The position numbers and the translations under genes were made by a program. This document shows, piece by piece, positions 10,501-17,071 of a stretch of 64,000 nt of DNA. Position 1 is the stretch's first letter, and each line of letters opens with the position of its first letter. Below the pieces are notes generated by a model. It made no database searches. It was not told the origin of the DNA and saw only the letters and a list, made by a program, of their open reading frames with translations. This stretch comes from Pedobacter sp. B4-66 (lineage in GTDB: Bacteria; Bacteroidota; Bacteroidia; Sphingobacteriales; Sphingobacteriaceae): NCBI RefSeq assembly GCF_018492665.1, contig NZ_JAFVME010000001.1, positions 806,001 through 870,000 on the forward strand. Reading direction: 5' to 3'.

Positions 10501-11131
10501 TATAAGAGATCACAAGTGTTGCTCCACCCTCAGGTACGGTAATGCGAAACTTACCATTCGTATCTGTAGATGCACCGCCACCCATTGTTTTAATGCGAAT
10601 ACCTACACCAATCAATGTTTCGCCGGTTTTCTCATCCACAATTGTTCCTAAAATGATGATGGGCACAGGTTTTTTGGTAATTACAACATAACCCTCTATT
10701 ACTTTATATTCCAGGTTAGTATTAGTTAAAACTTTAGCCAATGCATCTGCCACAGTAATTTCTGCAGCATCTAAGCTTATTTTTTTTGTGATTTTACTTA
10801 ACAAGCTTACCTGTGCATTGATCTGTATGTTCGATTGTTTTTCTATCGTACTCAAACAATTCTCGACACTTGCATTTTCTAGCTTAAGCTTAATTTTCTG
10901 ATTCAAATTCTGACTGCGAACAGAACTGGCACACAACATTCCAACGAATGTGAGGTTGACAGCGATCAGAAGGAACGAGCATTTCATAAAGAAATAAATT
11001 TTATCTGTTACCAGATTGTTATTAGCCACCTCGCTAAACTTCTTTCTGATGATAATAGCACCTTTTAGTAACATGCTAATAAATCGAAAAGAAGAACGCA
11101 GATGTAATCCTTTTTGCATATTTTTGATCAT
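7559..11131 (-). CDS. STN-domain TonB-dependent outer-membrane receptor
   Basis: TonB-dependent transporter of 1190 residues. An N-terminal extension precedes a signal sequence around residues 48-74 (KCSFLLIAVNLTFVGMLC). Then come an STN (secretin/TonB short N-terminal) domain at ~80-155, a CarboxypepD-reg-like domain at ~158-232, a plug at ~255-365 (TQALQRVPGVTVTDDKYVAIRG) and a 22-strand barrel ending in an aromatic residue (FTYNLY). The STN domain couples ligand occupancy to the FecR-type anti-sigma factor encoded just upstream, so this receptor probably regulates its own locus. An internal ATG before KCSFLL is an alternative start. Between fecR and this gene lies a GC-rich hairpin. Confidence 0.92.
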   Translation of the reverse strand: MIKNMQKGLHLRSSFRFISMLLKGAIIIRKKFSEVANNNLVTDKIYFFMKCSFLLIAVNLTFVGMLCASSVRSQNLNQKIKLKLENASVENCLSTIEKQSNIQINAQVSLLSKITKKISLDAAEITVADALAKVLTNTNLEYKVIEGYVVITKKPVPIIILGTIVDEKTGETLIGVGIRIKTMGGGASTDTNGKFRITVPEGGATLVISYIGYQSLEIKVDANTKELKILMKSSSTQLGEVTVQARRKTNTEVAVLDERKKAAIVQDAISAVQIERTASITTTQALQRVPGVTVTDDKYVAIRGLGDRSVVGQLNGVRLASSDPDRSSIPFDLVPASLLDNVTIYKTVTPDKPADAAAGIVELKTKSVPDSMVVNVIIQSGFNSNIGIGGQYNSFYNSDMGFLGDKINKKNLSADFLNLATQYKGGLNQIQNMISNSGYSPAVKQEVGRINGIMQGFDPVLTTRYKQAPLNQLYSATFGNSYTLFKKHKLGVIAGGNYYRRTTDISGGEIQQYSIYQGVVTGNPQVSSPRNIPNYITPNNLYMGRYQTYKENTGNETLNYGVLGGLTYRFDARNEISMQYLGSWGGETQATNMYGAYQYTSLPGDVKSTIYSLKQSYRTLNTFNLQGEHKFLESDYSPKLSYNISSSKAGQNDPDYRFVTLADYTPRNGGYFDRPTTGNGNTNPDQVFSTHLYALSSGYVNGFGAYGIIQAEPNGRRYRNLDETNYNYKADLSVPFKLFGQKQEFKTGVNYLNRDRVFTENVLFLPGSNFSSNKSLPLYTVSGNLDRLVSNEIIGIHAPTAGMGEGASPVGGFLYNSQKSPNNYTGFFETKAAYAMLDLKVTKDLRLTGGIRFESTNIQSAVDTSGVFLDPALTAPGTNIPLTLMSPNSVYKPGYKPYYSLNTTYNLKENMNFRAGFNTTLARPELREITNVFEFDAFQMGLVVGNPKLINQNTQNLDFRWEWFPNSGEVIAVSLFGKRIENQLYKVFSLKTSGLAATYPEYPTIRFENDPNVGKVWGVEFEIVKDLGKIWDPLRNFFAGTNLLLAQSDIKKSPERLEANRSLDRHTPDNSPLFEQAPFSINGWINYDNKKSGTSLTGTFNMVGERLIQINLTGEPDLYTRPVPMLDFVFSQRLTKRVIFKGYAKNLLNPAIETVYANPGTGGKWYGNKYLNRSYKRGGEFMMGFTYNLY

Positions 11132-11220
11132 TACGGGTTTTCGCCTATGGCGTATATCTGTTAATATTTATCGCTGGGCTGATGCGTCTTCGAAAACAAC
11201 CAGTCCTTTGATGATTTTTG

Positions 11221-11242
11221 CGTCCTCCTTTACGGGAGGGCG
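11221..11242 (-). promoter_or_regulatory. GC-rich hairpin in the leader between fecR-like and TonB-receptor genes (locus 1)
   Basis: CGTCCTCC and GGAGGGCG pair (one G-T pair) around a TTTACG loop. On the coding strand the stem is preceded by an A-rich run and followed by CAAAAATC. An equivalent hairpin stands at the same place in the second sigma/FecR/receptor locus (33291-33312), which argues for a conserved leader or attenuator. The U-run side faces antisense transcription, so an antisense terminator is the alternative. Confidence 0.55.
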
Positions 11243-11286
11243 TTTCTTTTTTAAAGTCTAAGTATTACATATCTTTTCCTTTCCAA

Positions 11287-12318
11287 TTAATTAATAGTAA
11301 TGTGATTGCCTTGAATATTATATTTGAACTGTCCCGATACACTTAGAATTTTCATCAGTGTATTGATTGGCACATTTGCAGTCAGATTAACTTTCATCAG
11401 TTTTAAAGCTGTTTTTTTATCGCTAAAACTAATATCCACGTCATACCATCGCTCCAAAATGTGGGCTATTTCAGATAAAGGAACCTGATTAAACACCAAC
11501 CGTCCGTCCTTCCAACTACTGATATCAGTAACCACAGCGTTGCCTAAAGTTCTTAAATGGTTGGTTTCATTCCAGGTTACAGTTTGGCCGGGTATTAAAA
11601 CCGCTATTGATTCTGTTTTGCCTGCGGTATGTCTATCTACCCTAACTTTACCCGTACTTACAGAAACCGTAACCGGCTTACTCAGAAATGCCTCTACTTT
11701 AAAAGAAGTACCTAGTACTTTGGTGGTGATTATTCCGGTAAGAATAATAAAAGGTTTCTTTGGATTTTTAGTAACCTCAAAAAAGGCTTCACCCTCTAAT
11801 TTTATTTCTCTGGTGTTGCCACTAAATTTTTCGGCATAACGCAATTTGCTATCGGGGCCAAGATAAACCGTTGAACTATCGGGAAGGGTGATGATGGTTC
11901 TACGCCCGTTACCATTATGCTTTTCTACATAAACTATACTGGTTTGCTCCTGAGTTTTTTTATTGGTAACAACCCATAGCCCGGCTCCAATAAACAATAC
12001 AGCTAAGATTGCTGCATATTGCCAGTTGGCAATTCTTTTTATAAAGGGAGTGCGAATAGGTACAACAACCGTTTCTGTATTTAAAGACTCCTGATTAATC
12101 CGTTGGTGTATTTTATTTTTCCAGTTGGTATTTTGTGCTGAATTAGAGACTACGTTATCTGCTTTAATTTTATCAGCCCATTGCTCATTCCATACTTCAT
12201 CAAATATTTGTTGCGCGTTTTCCTGCTTAAGAAAATCACGCACCAATTCTAATTCTTTATCATCACAGTCACCATCAAGATATTTTTTGATGAGCGCCTT
12301 ATCTACTTTTAAATTCAT
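11287..12318 (-). CDS. FecR-family anti-sigma factor
   Basis: Inner-membrane anti-sigma/sigma-regulator of 343 residues. The cytoplasmic N-terminal part (~1-85) contains the sigma-binding helical region (KKYLDGDCDDKELELVRDFL). One TM segment lies at ~89-108 (WQYAAILAVLFIGAGLWVV). A periplasmic FecR domain follows at ~130-230 (TIITLPDSSTVYLGPDSKL, LEGEAFFEVTKNPKKPFI). A C-terminal DUF4974 domain (~265-343) carries LSEIAHILERWYDVDISF. The family transmits the ligand-bound state of an STN TonB receptor to the ECF sigma factor. Both partners are its direct neighbours. Confidence 0.95.
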   Translation of the reverse strand: MNLKVDKALIKKYLDGDCDDKELELVRDFLKQENAQQIFDEVWNEQWADKIKADNVVSNSAQNTNWKNKIHQRINQESLNTETVVVPIRTPFIKRIANWQYAAILAVLFIGAGLWVVTNKKTQEQTSIVYVEKHNGNGRRTIITLPDSSTVYLGPDSKLRYAEKFSGNTREIKLEGEAFFEVTKNPKKPFIILTGIITTKVLGTSFKVEAFLSKPVTVSVSTGKVRVDRHTAGKTESIAVLIPGQTVTWNETNHLRTLGNAVVTDISSWKDGRLVFNQVPLSEIAHILERWYDVDISFSDKKTALKLMKVNLTANVPINTLMKILSVSGQFKYNIQGNHITIN

Positions 12319-12384
12319 TATTTCTATCCTTCAATTACAAGACACAACTTGTATAGGGATAGGGTGAGTGGAAATGAAAATAAA

Positions 12385-12978
12385 TTAAATAAAGAAAATT
12401 AGCACTAGAAACATGGTGATATCAATATGCTCTTTCAGACCTTCTCTAAGATGTTTAAGAGATACAAGCATTTGAGTCTTTATGGTATTTACAGAAAGAT
12501 TCATACTTTCAGCAATCTGAGGGTAAGTCATTTGCTCCTCTCTGCTTAGCTTAAATATCTTTCGTCGTTGTGGGCTCAGCTGATTCAGTTTTAACTGATA
12601 AACTTGTTCAAGCTCTTTGTAATGAAGTTCATGATCGGCAGATTTATCCGTTGTAGCATGTTGCTCTGGAAGCAATTCTATATCGGTAGTTACCAATTCC
12701 TTTTTGCGGATGAAATTGAACAGTACATTTTTCATTGCACTAAACAGGTAAACACTTACCTCCCCATTTATTTGTAGTTCGTTTCTCTTTTTCCAGATGT
12801 TGAACATCAAATCCATAACCAACTCTTCGGCTACAGCTGTATTTTTAACATAAGTAACTGAGAAATTGTAAAGAACACCAAAATACCGTTCAAATAACTG
12901 ATCGTATGCTTTAATGTTATCCTCTCGGCATTTTTGAAGCAATATTTGATCTGATAATGTGGTGTAATCTTTAATCAT
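12385..12978 (-). CDS. ECF RNA polymerase sigma-70 factor
   Basis: ECF sigma factor of the Bacteroidota type, 197 residues from the ATG at 12978. Region 2 contains YDQLFERYFGVLYNFS and AEELVMDLMFNIWKKR. Region 4 has LSPQRRKIFKLSREEQMTYP, then a helix-turn-helix IAESMNLSVNTIKTQML. A longer frame reaches an ATG at 13023, but a perfect TAnnTTTG element (13003-13010) lies inside that extension and would place the transcript start downstream of it, so the shorter start is preferred. It presumably drives the fecR-receptor-lipoprotein genes after ligand sensing. Confidence 0.95.
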   Translation of the reverse strand: MIKDYTTLSDQILLQKCREDNIKAYDQLFERYFGVLYNFSVTYVKNTAVAEELVMDLMFNIWKKRNELQINGEVSVYLFSAMKNVLFNFIRKKELVTTDIELLPEQHATTDKSADHELHYKELEQVYQLKLNQLSPQRRKIFKLSREEQMTYPQIAESMNLSVNTIKTQMLVSLKHLREGLKEHIDITMFLVLIFFI

Positions 12979-13002
12979 TCGTGGAACAAATAAATCTGAC
13001 AG

Positions 13003-13010
13003 CAAAAGTA
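13003..13010 (-). promoter_or_regulatory. Candidate -7 promoter element TACTTTTG of the ECF sigma gene
   Basis: The minus strand reads GGTACTTTTG, a full match to the Bacteroidota housekeeping -7 consensus TAnnTTTG. It is 25 bases upstream of the ATG at 12978. The same GGTACTTTTG stands before the second ECF sigma gene (31487-31496). No convincing -33 TTTG was seen. Confidence 0.55.
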
Positions 13011-13085
13011 CCGGCCAAAACATACACCTACATTACCGCAATATTAACATATAGTAAAGAATACCTAATGGAATTATGACAAACA

Positions 13086-13121
13086 AAAAGAGGCAACCCT
13101 TTATCAATTAAGGACTGCCTC
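13086..13121 (-). terminator. Rho-independent terminator of the AhpD-like gene
   Basis: AAGAGGCA and TGCCTCTT form an 8-bp outer stem with a further CCTT/AAGG pairing inside. On the minus strand the stem ends in a short T-run (CTCTTTTTG). It lies 23 bases beyond the stop of the AhpD-like gene and upstream of the sigma gene, insulating the two units. Confidence 0.8.
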
Positions 13122-13143
13122 TTCATCTAAAAAAAGCTGATTA

Positions 13144-13620
13144 TTAATCTTTCACGGCAAATGCACCAGGCTTATAATCTCCTGCCGGAGTGCGAAAAGC
13201 AATATTGATACGATTGTAACTGTTAATAGTAGTGATTGCTAATGTTAAATCAATCAATTCCTCTTCTGTGAACTGTTGTGATGCCTGGTTGTATACTTCA
13301 TCAGAAACATCACCTCCTGATATTTTTGTTACCGCCTCTGCCCATGCCAGTGCCGCACGCTCACGATCTGTATATAACGGTGCATCTCTCCATGCATCCA
13401 ACACAAACAAACGCTGTTCGGTTTCTCCTTTTACACGAAGATCTTTTGAGTGCATATCTAAACAAAAAGCACAACCATTAATTTGCGATACCCTGAAATA
13501 AATTAAGTTTAAAAGTTTTTGTTCTACTGGCGATTTAGAAAGATAAATTCCTAAACCATACATGGCTTTCATTGCGTTTTGGCCTTTTACGAAGGCATTG
13601 ATTCTTTGTCCCATTTTCAT
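13144..13620 (-). CDS. Carboxymuconolactone decarboxylase / AhpD-like protein
   Basis: Cytoplasmic all-helical protein of 158 residues in the CMD/AhpD superfamily, members of which act as alkylhydroperoxidases using a CxxC pair and a nearby histidine. The active-site motif is visible as NGCAFCLDMH (~residues 49-58) with the helix LLNLIYFRVSQ before it. ERAALAWAEAVT and LTLAITTINSYNRINIAF are also family-typical. It is monocistronic with its own terminator. Role inferred: peroxide defence or an uncharacterised redox function. A second ATG two codons in is an alternative start. Confidence 0.92.
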   Translation of the reverse strand: MKMGQRINAFVKGQNAMKAMYGLGIYLSKSPVEQKLLNLIYFRVSQINGCAFCLDMHSKDLRVKGETEQRLFVLDAWRDAPLYTDRERAALAWAEAVTKISGGDVSDEVYNQASQQFTEEELIDLTLAITTINSYNRINIAFRTPAGDYKPGAFAVKD

Positions 13621-13742
13621 TTTATTCTAAACTGTGATACAATATTTATTTTATACTGTAATGAAGATTGAGATCTCAGAAATAGGACACAAATGGGAAA
13701 ATATTTTTAAAAAGAACGATTATCTAAAATAGATTACTCCCA

Positions 13743-14321
13743 TCAAAATTGTTTCGGTTTCAGTTTTTGGGCAGCGAGTTCTGCAATTTCCGTAATTCTT
13801 TTTTGTCTGGTTTCTGGTCGTTTGGCAAGCACAAGCCATTGCAAAATGCTTTTCCTGACAGACCGACTTAAACTTAAAAAGAAATCCATTGACCCTTCTT
13901 TAGTTTCGAATTCTTTTTCAAGGTCTTCGGGTATTATTAATTCTTCTACATCGTCCAAAATCGCCCACGAGCCGTTCTGCTTTGCAATTTCAATGCTTTC
14001 GTGGCCTGCTTGTGCAAAAAGTCCTGCATCAATTAACCGTTGAACCTTCGCTTTGTTTATCTTAGACCAAACACTATTTGGTTTTCGCTTGCAGAAAAAC
14101 TGTATAAATTTATGATCATCAACTGCCCTTCTTGTACTGTCTATCCAGCCAAAGCAAAGTGCTTCATCAACAGCATCAGTATAAGTTATTGAAGCCACAT
14201 TAGACTTCTTTTTATAATAAAGAACCCAAATGGATTGCTTTGATCTATGATTTTCTTCTAACCATTGTCGCCACTCTTGTAAACTTGCGGGGCAAAAGGT
14301 TTCTATTTCATTTTTCTCCAT
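13743..14321 (-). CDS. YdeI/OmpD-associated family protein
   Basis: Soluble protein of 192 residues in the YdeI/OmpD-associated family, whose biochemical function is not established. Family features are the N-terminal SLQEWRQWLEENHRSKQSIWV, the block YTDAVDEALCFGWIDSTRR, RKPNSVWSKINKAKVQRL, and the C-terminal SRSVRKSILQWLVLAKRPET followed by a lysine-rich tail. The length is usual for the family. It lies 8 bases downstream of the DUF6263-like lipoprotein gene on the same strand and may be cotranscribed. Confidence 0.88.
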   Translation of the reverse strand: MEKNEIETFCPASLQEWRQWLEENHRSKQSIWVLYYKKKSNVASITYTDAVDEALCFGWIDSTRRAVDDHKFIQFFCKRKPNSVWSKINKAKVQRLIDAGLFAQAGHESIEIAKQNGSWAILDDVEELIIPEDLEKEFETKEGSMDFFLSLSRSVRKSILQWLVLAKRPETRQKRITEIAELAAQKLKPKQF

Positions 14322-14329
14322 TGCTGTTT

Positions 14330-15262
14330 CTAGTGAATAAAGGTATTTGTGATAATTATTTCTCCTTTATTGTGATGAGGTATTACAAATTTTTCATTGT
14401 TGCGTTTATTAGTACTTACCGACGCGCCTTTTATGTCTTGTTCTATCTTAATTTCTGTTACCAACCCGCTTTTCTTATCAATTTTACTATTGGAGTTCTT
14501 GGTGCCAGAAAGCTTAATCCGAATATTAACTTTCTCAGCCATGTCATCGCCACTGTTCATCGCTACATGAGATTTTCCAGTAATCTCGTATGCTGATTCT
14601 GTAATTTTATTAAGTGTGTAAACTGCTTCAATTTTTGGCTCCATTAGGCTATTTCCCCCTTTGCGGTTAGCATCCCAACTATCCCCCTGTCTTACTGGCC
14701 GTTTAGGATATAAGCACATCAATATTTCAGCATTTGACTTGATCCCTCTATCGCCATAACTATTCAACGCTTGAAATATCATACCTGGTTTGGACTCTCT
14801 TGGAATCCCTGGCATTGTTGTAATCAAATCTCTCAACATAGAATCTGCACCCATCGTTTCAATAACGCGGCCTCTGTTTGACATCTTAATCTGATAAGAT
14901 TTACCTTTTAAAGCATCAAGTACCCGCATCATAGGACTGTTATTCAAAGTGCTGGAATCAACATTAGAGATCATTTTAGTTGATTTGGACTCGTAATCGA
15001 CTTTGTTTGATATAGACTGGTAAGTTACCTTAAGTGTATAAATGCTATCCTTCAGATCGACCACCTCGAATTTTTGTACTGCATCAAAAGTACTTATGCC
15101 CGGAATTTCAGTCCCCATCATATTTATGGCGACAGAGATTCTAGAAAAAGTATGCTGGGTATAACTTTGACCTTTTGTGAGTTTAATCAGTATGTTTTCA
15201 GGTTTAGCCTTACAGGCTAATAAACCGGTAACTACGAGAAACAGCAATAGGATTTTTTTCAT
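14330..15262 (-). CDS. DUF6263-like lipoprotein
   Basis: Lipoprotein of 310 residues: signal peptide and lipobox VVTGLLAC (cysteine 17). The body is a beta-rich periplasmic domain with NILIKLTKGQSYTQHTFSR near the start and an internal QGDSWDANR stretch. The layout resembles DUF6263 proteins common in Bacteroidota, but the family assignment is from memory of pattern only. No catalytic motif is visible. Confidence 0.6.
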   Translation of the reverse strand: MKKILLLFLVVTGLLACKAKPENILIKLTKGQSYTQHTFSRISVAINMMGTEIPGISTFDAVQKFEVVDLKDSIYTLKVTYQSISNKVDYESKSTKMISNVDSSTLNNSPMMRVLDALKGKSYQIKMSNRGRVIETMGADSMLRDLITTMPGIPRESKPGMIFQALNSYGDRGIKSNAEILMCLYPKRPVRQGDSWDANRKGGNSLMEPKIEAVYTLNKITESAYEITGKSHVAMNSGDDMAEKVNIRIKLSGTKNSNSKIDKKSGLVTEIKIEQDIKGASVSTNKRNNEKFVIPHHNKGEIIITNTFIH

Positions 15263-15435
15263 AGAGCTTTACACTGGTTGTTAATTTATCCTGTTAAGAT
15301 AATGAAAATTGTTTTATACTGCCTTACCCTTATCTATGCTTGGGATTCAATTTTACAAATATCTATCCCAGTGTTATTTTTTACTTTCAAAATCAAGTTT
15401 TAAAAGATATTTTGCACCTTATTAATTAGATAAAG

Positions 15436-16308
15436 ATGGCTTCAGGTTTTTTCGCGATTTTAGATGATATCGCCGCTTTAATGGATGATGTTTCAGTAAC
15501 TGCTAAAATTGCAGCTAAAAATACTGCAGGTATTTTGGGCGATGATTTAGCAGTAAACGCAGAAAAAGCGACTGGATTCCTGTCTTCAAGAGAACTACCT
15601 GTGCTGTGGGCAATTACCAAGGGTTCGTTCATCAACAAAATTATTATTGTTCCCATTGCATTACTACTCAATGCATTTTTTCCGATAGCCATTAAGGTCA
15701 TTTTAGTTTTGGGAGGTTTTTTCCTGGCTTATGAGGGAGTTGAAAAAATAATTGAATACTTTTTCCATCGTCAAAAGACAGGTGATGAAGTAATTGCAGA
15801 GACAAAACAAGACGATAGTGATGCAGAAAAAACAAAGGTTAAATCTGCTGTAATGACTGATTTCATACTCTCAATAGAAATCGTAATTATTGCGTTAGGG
15901 AGTGTTTTAGAAGAAAGTTTAACGATACAGATTTTAACGGTTTCCGTTATTGCACTATTGGCTACCATCGGAGTTTATGGCATAGTAGCCATTATTGTTA
16001 GAATGGACGATGCCGGCTACAAATTAATCAAACGCTCTGGCGACAAAGGTTTCTTTGCAAGCATTGGTCATTTACTGGTTAAATCATTACCTATTATCAT
16101 AAGGATTCTGGCTGTAGTGGGAACAATTGCATTGATTTTGGTTTCAGGTGGCATCTTCGTTCATAACATTGAGTTTTTGCACCATTTATTACCAAATATA
16201 GCAACGCTAGTTAAGGAGTTGGTGTTTGGATTGCTTGCCGGATTAATTGTAGTAGCAATTGTAAAAGCTGTTACTACAATTTTTGGCAGTTTGAAAAAGA
16301 GTCACTAG
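15436..16308 (+). CDS. DUF808 (YedI-like) inner-membrane protein
   Basis: Integral membrane protein of 290 residues belonging to DUF808. The conserved opening ASGFFAILDDIAALMDDVSV is followed by KNTAGILGDDLAVNAEKA, both diagnostic. About four to five membrane segments follow (IIIVPIALLLNAFFP, VILVLGGFFLAYEG, IEIVIIALGSVLEE, VSVIALLATIGVYGIVAII, ILAVVGTIALILVSGGIF). The function of the family is unknown; E. coli YedI is a member. It is monocistronic and stands between convergent or divergent neighbours. Confidence 0.93.
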   Translation: MASGFFAILDDIAALMDDVSVTAKIAAKNTAGILGDDLAVNAEKATGFLSSRELPVLWAITKGSFINKIIIVPIALLLNAFFPIAIKVILVLGGFFLAYEGVEKIIEYFFHRQKTGDEVIAETKQDDSDAEKTKVKSAVMTDFILSIEIVIIALGSVLEESLTIQILTVSVIALLATIGVYGIVAIIVRMDDAGYKLIKRSGDKGFFASIGHLLVKSLPIIIRILAVVGTIALILVSGGIFVHNIEFLHHLLPNIATLVKELVFGLLAGLIVVAIVKAVTTIFGSLKKSH

Positions 16309-16342
16309 AATCTGGATAAGAGCGCTTGAGACTCTAGCATAT

Positions 16343-16990
16343 TTAAAAAGACGACATTGCACCAAAATTATCTCCTTTTTTACACTTTGTTAAAAAGAAT
16401 GGCTGACTCTCACTGATTTCTGTGATTTCAAACAATCCGGCTTTACTGAACTCTAATTTTATTGATTCCTTATCATAAAAAAAAATGTTCACTCCATCAA
16501 ATATTTCGTAACGATCCTTACTAAGGAATTTACCCTGCCCATAAGTGCGAGCATCTTTCGAAATCATCGTAAAAACCATGTAACCATTCTCTGTCAGTTG
16601 ATTATAGCAGTCACGGACTAGTTTTTCTCTTTCGCTACGGTCTAATAAATGGATTAAAGCATAACAAAATATTCCATCATATTGGGAATTGTCAAAAGGC
16701 ATATCTGTTACGGAACCATAATGTATAACCATATCTGTTCCATAGTGTTTTCTTGCCATTTCAATAGCAGTTTTCGAAATCTCAATGCCGGTTACAGCTA
16801 TCCCATTTTCTCTGAAAATTTGAGCATTCCGTCCGTAACCAATTCCTGGTATCAGGGTGTTTTTTACTGAGTTTTGGATAAAAAAATCCTTTGTCAATAC
16901 TGCTGACTTTGATGGTTCAAAACCCCACATCTCATGCTTCTCTCCGAATGCTGATTCCCAAAACTCTGGTTTCTCGCTTTCATTTGCCAT
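16343..16990 (-). CDS. Class I SAM-dependent methyltransferase
   Basis: Cytoplasmic methyltransferase of 215 residues. Motif I is TLIPGIGYGRNAQIF (~46-60), the acidic residue after beta-2 is in VTGIEISKTAIEMAR, motif II/III is YGSVTDMPFDNSQYDGIFCY, and a post-motif stretch LTENGYMVFTMIS follows. The substrate is unknown. The overall length and the start (PEFWESAFGEKHEMWGFEPS) resemble tellurite-resistance TehB/thiopurine-type small-molecule methyltransferases. It is an isolated gene. Confidence 0.88.
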   Translation of the reverse strand: MANESEKPEFWESAFGEKHEMWGFEPSKSAVLTKDFFIQNSVKNTLIPGIGYGRNAQIFRENGIAVTGIEISKTAIEMARKHYGTDMVIHYGSVTDMPFDNSQYDGIFCYALIHLLDRSEREKLVRDCYNQLTENGYMVFTMISKDARTYGQGKFLSKDRYEIFDGVNIFFYDKESIKLEFSKAGLFEITEISESQPFFLTKCKKGDNFGAMSSF

Positions 16991-17071
16991 AATTTCTTCT
17001 CTTTATGCTATTGGATATGCAATCTAAAAAGAAATACTAACTTTATTGTCGCAATCCGAGAAGTAAGAGTT

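Noticed and set aside
12979..13023. N-terminal extension MFWPVLLLSDLFVPR of the first ECF sigma factor
   Set aside because: A full TAnnTTTG promoter match lies inside it, and the second locus's sigma factor has no such extension.
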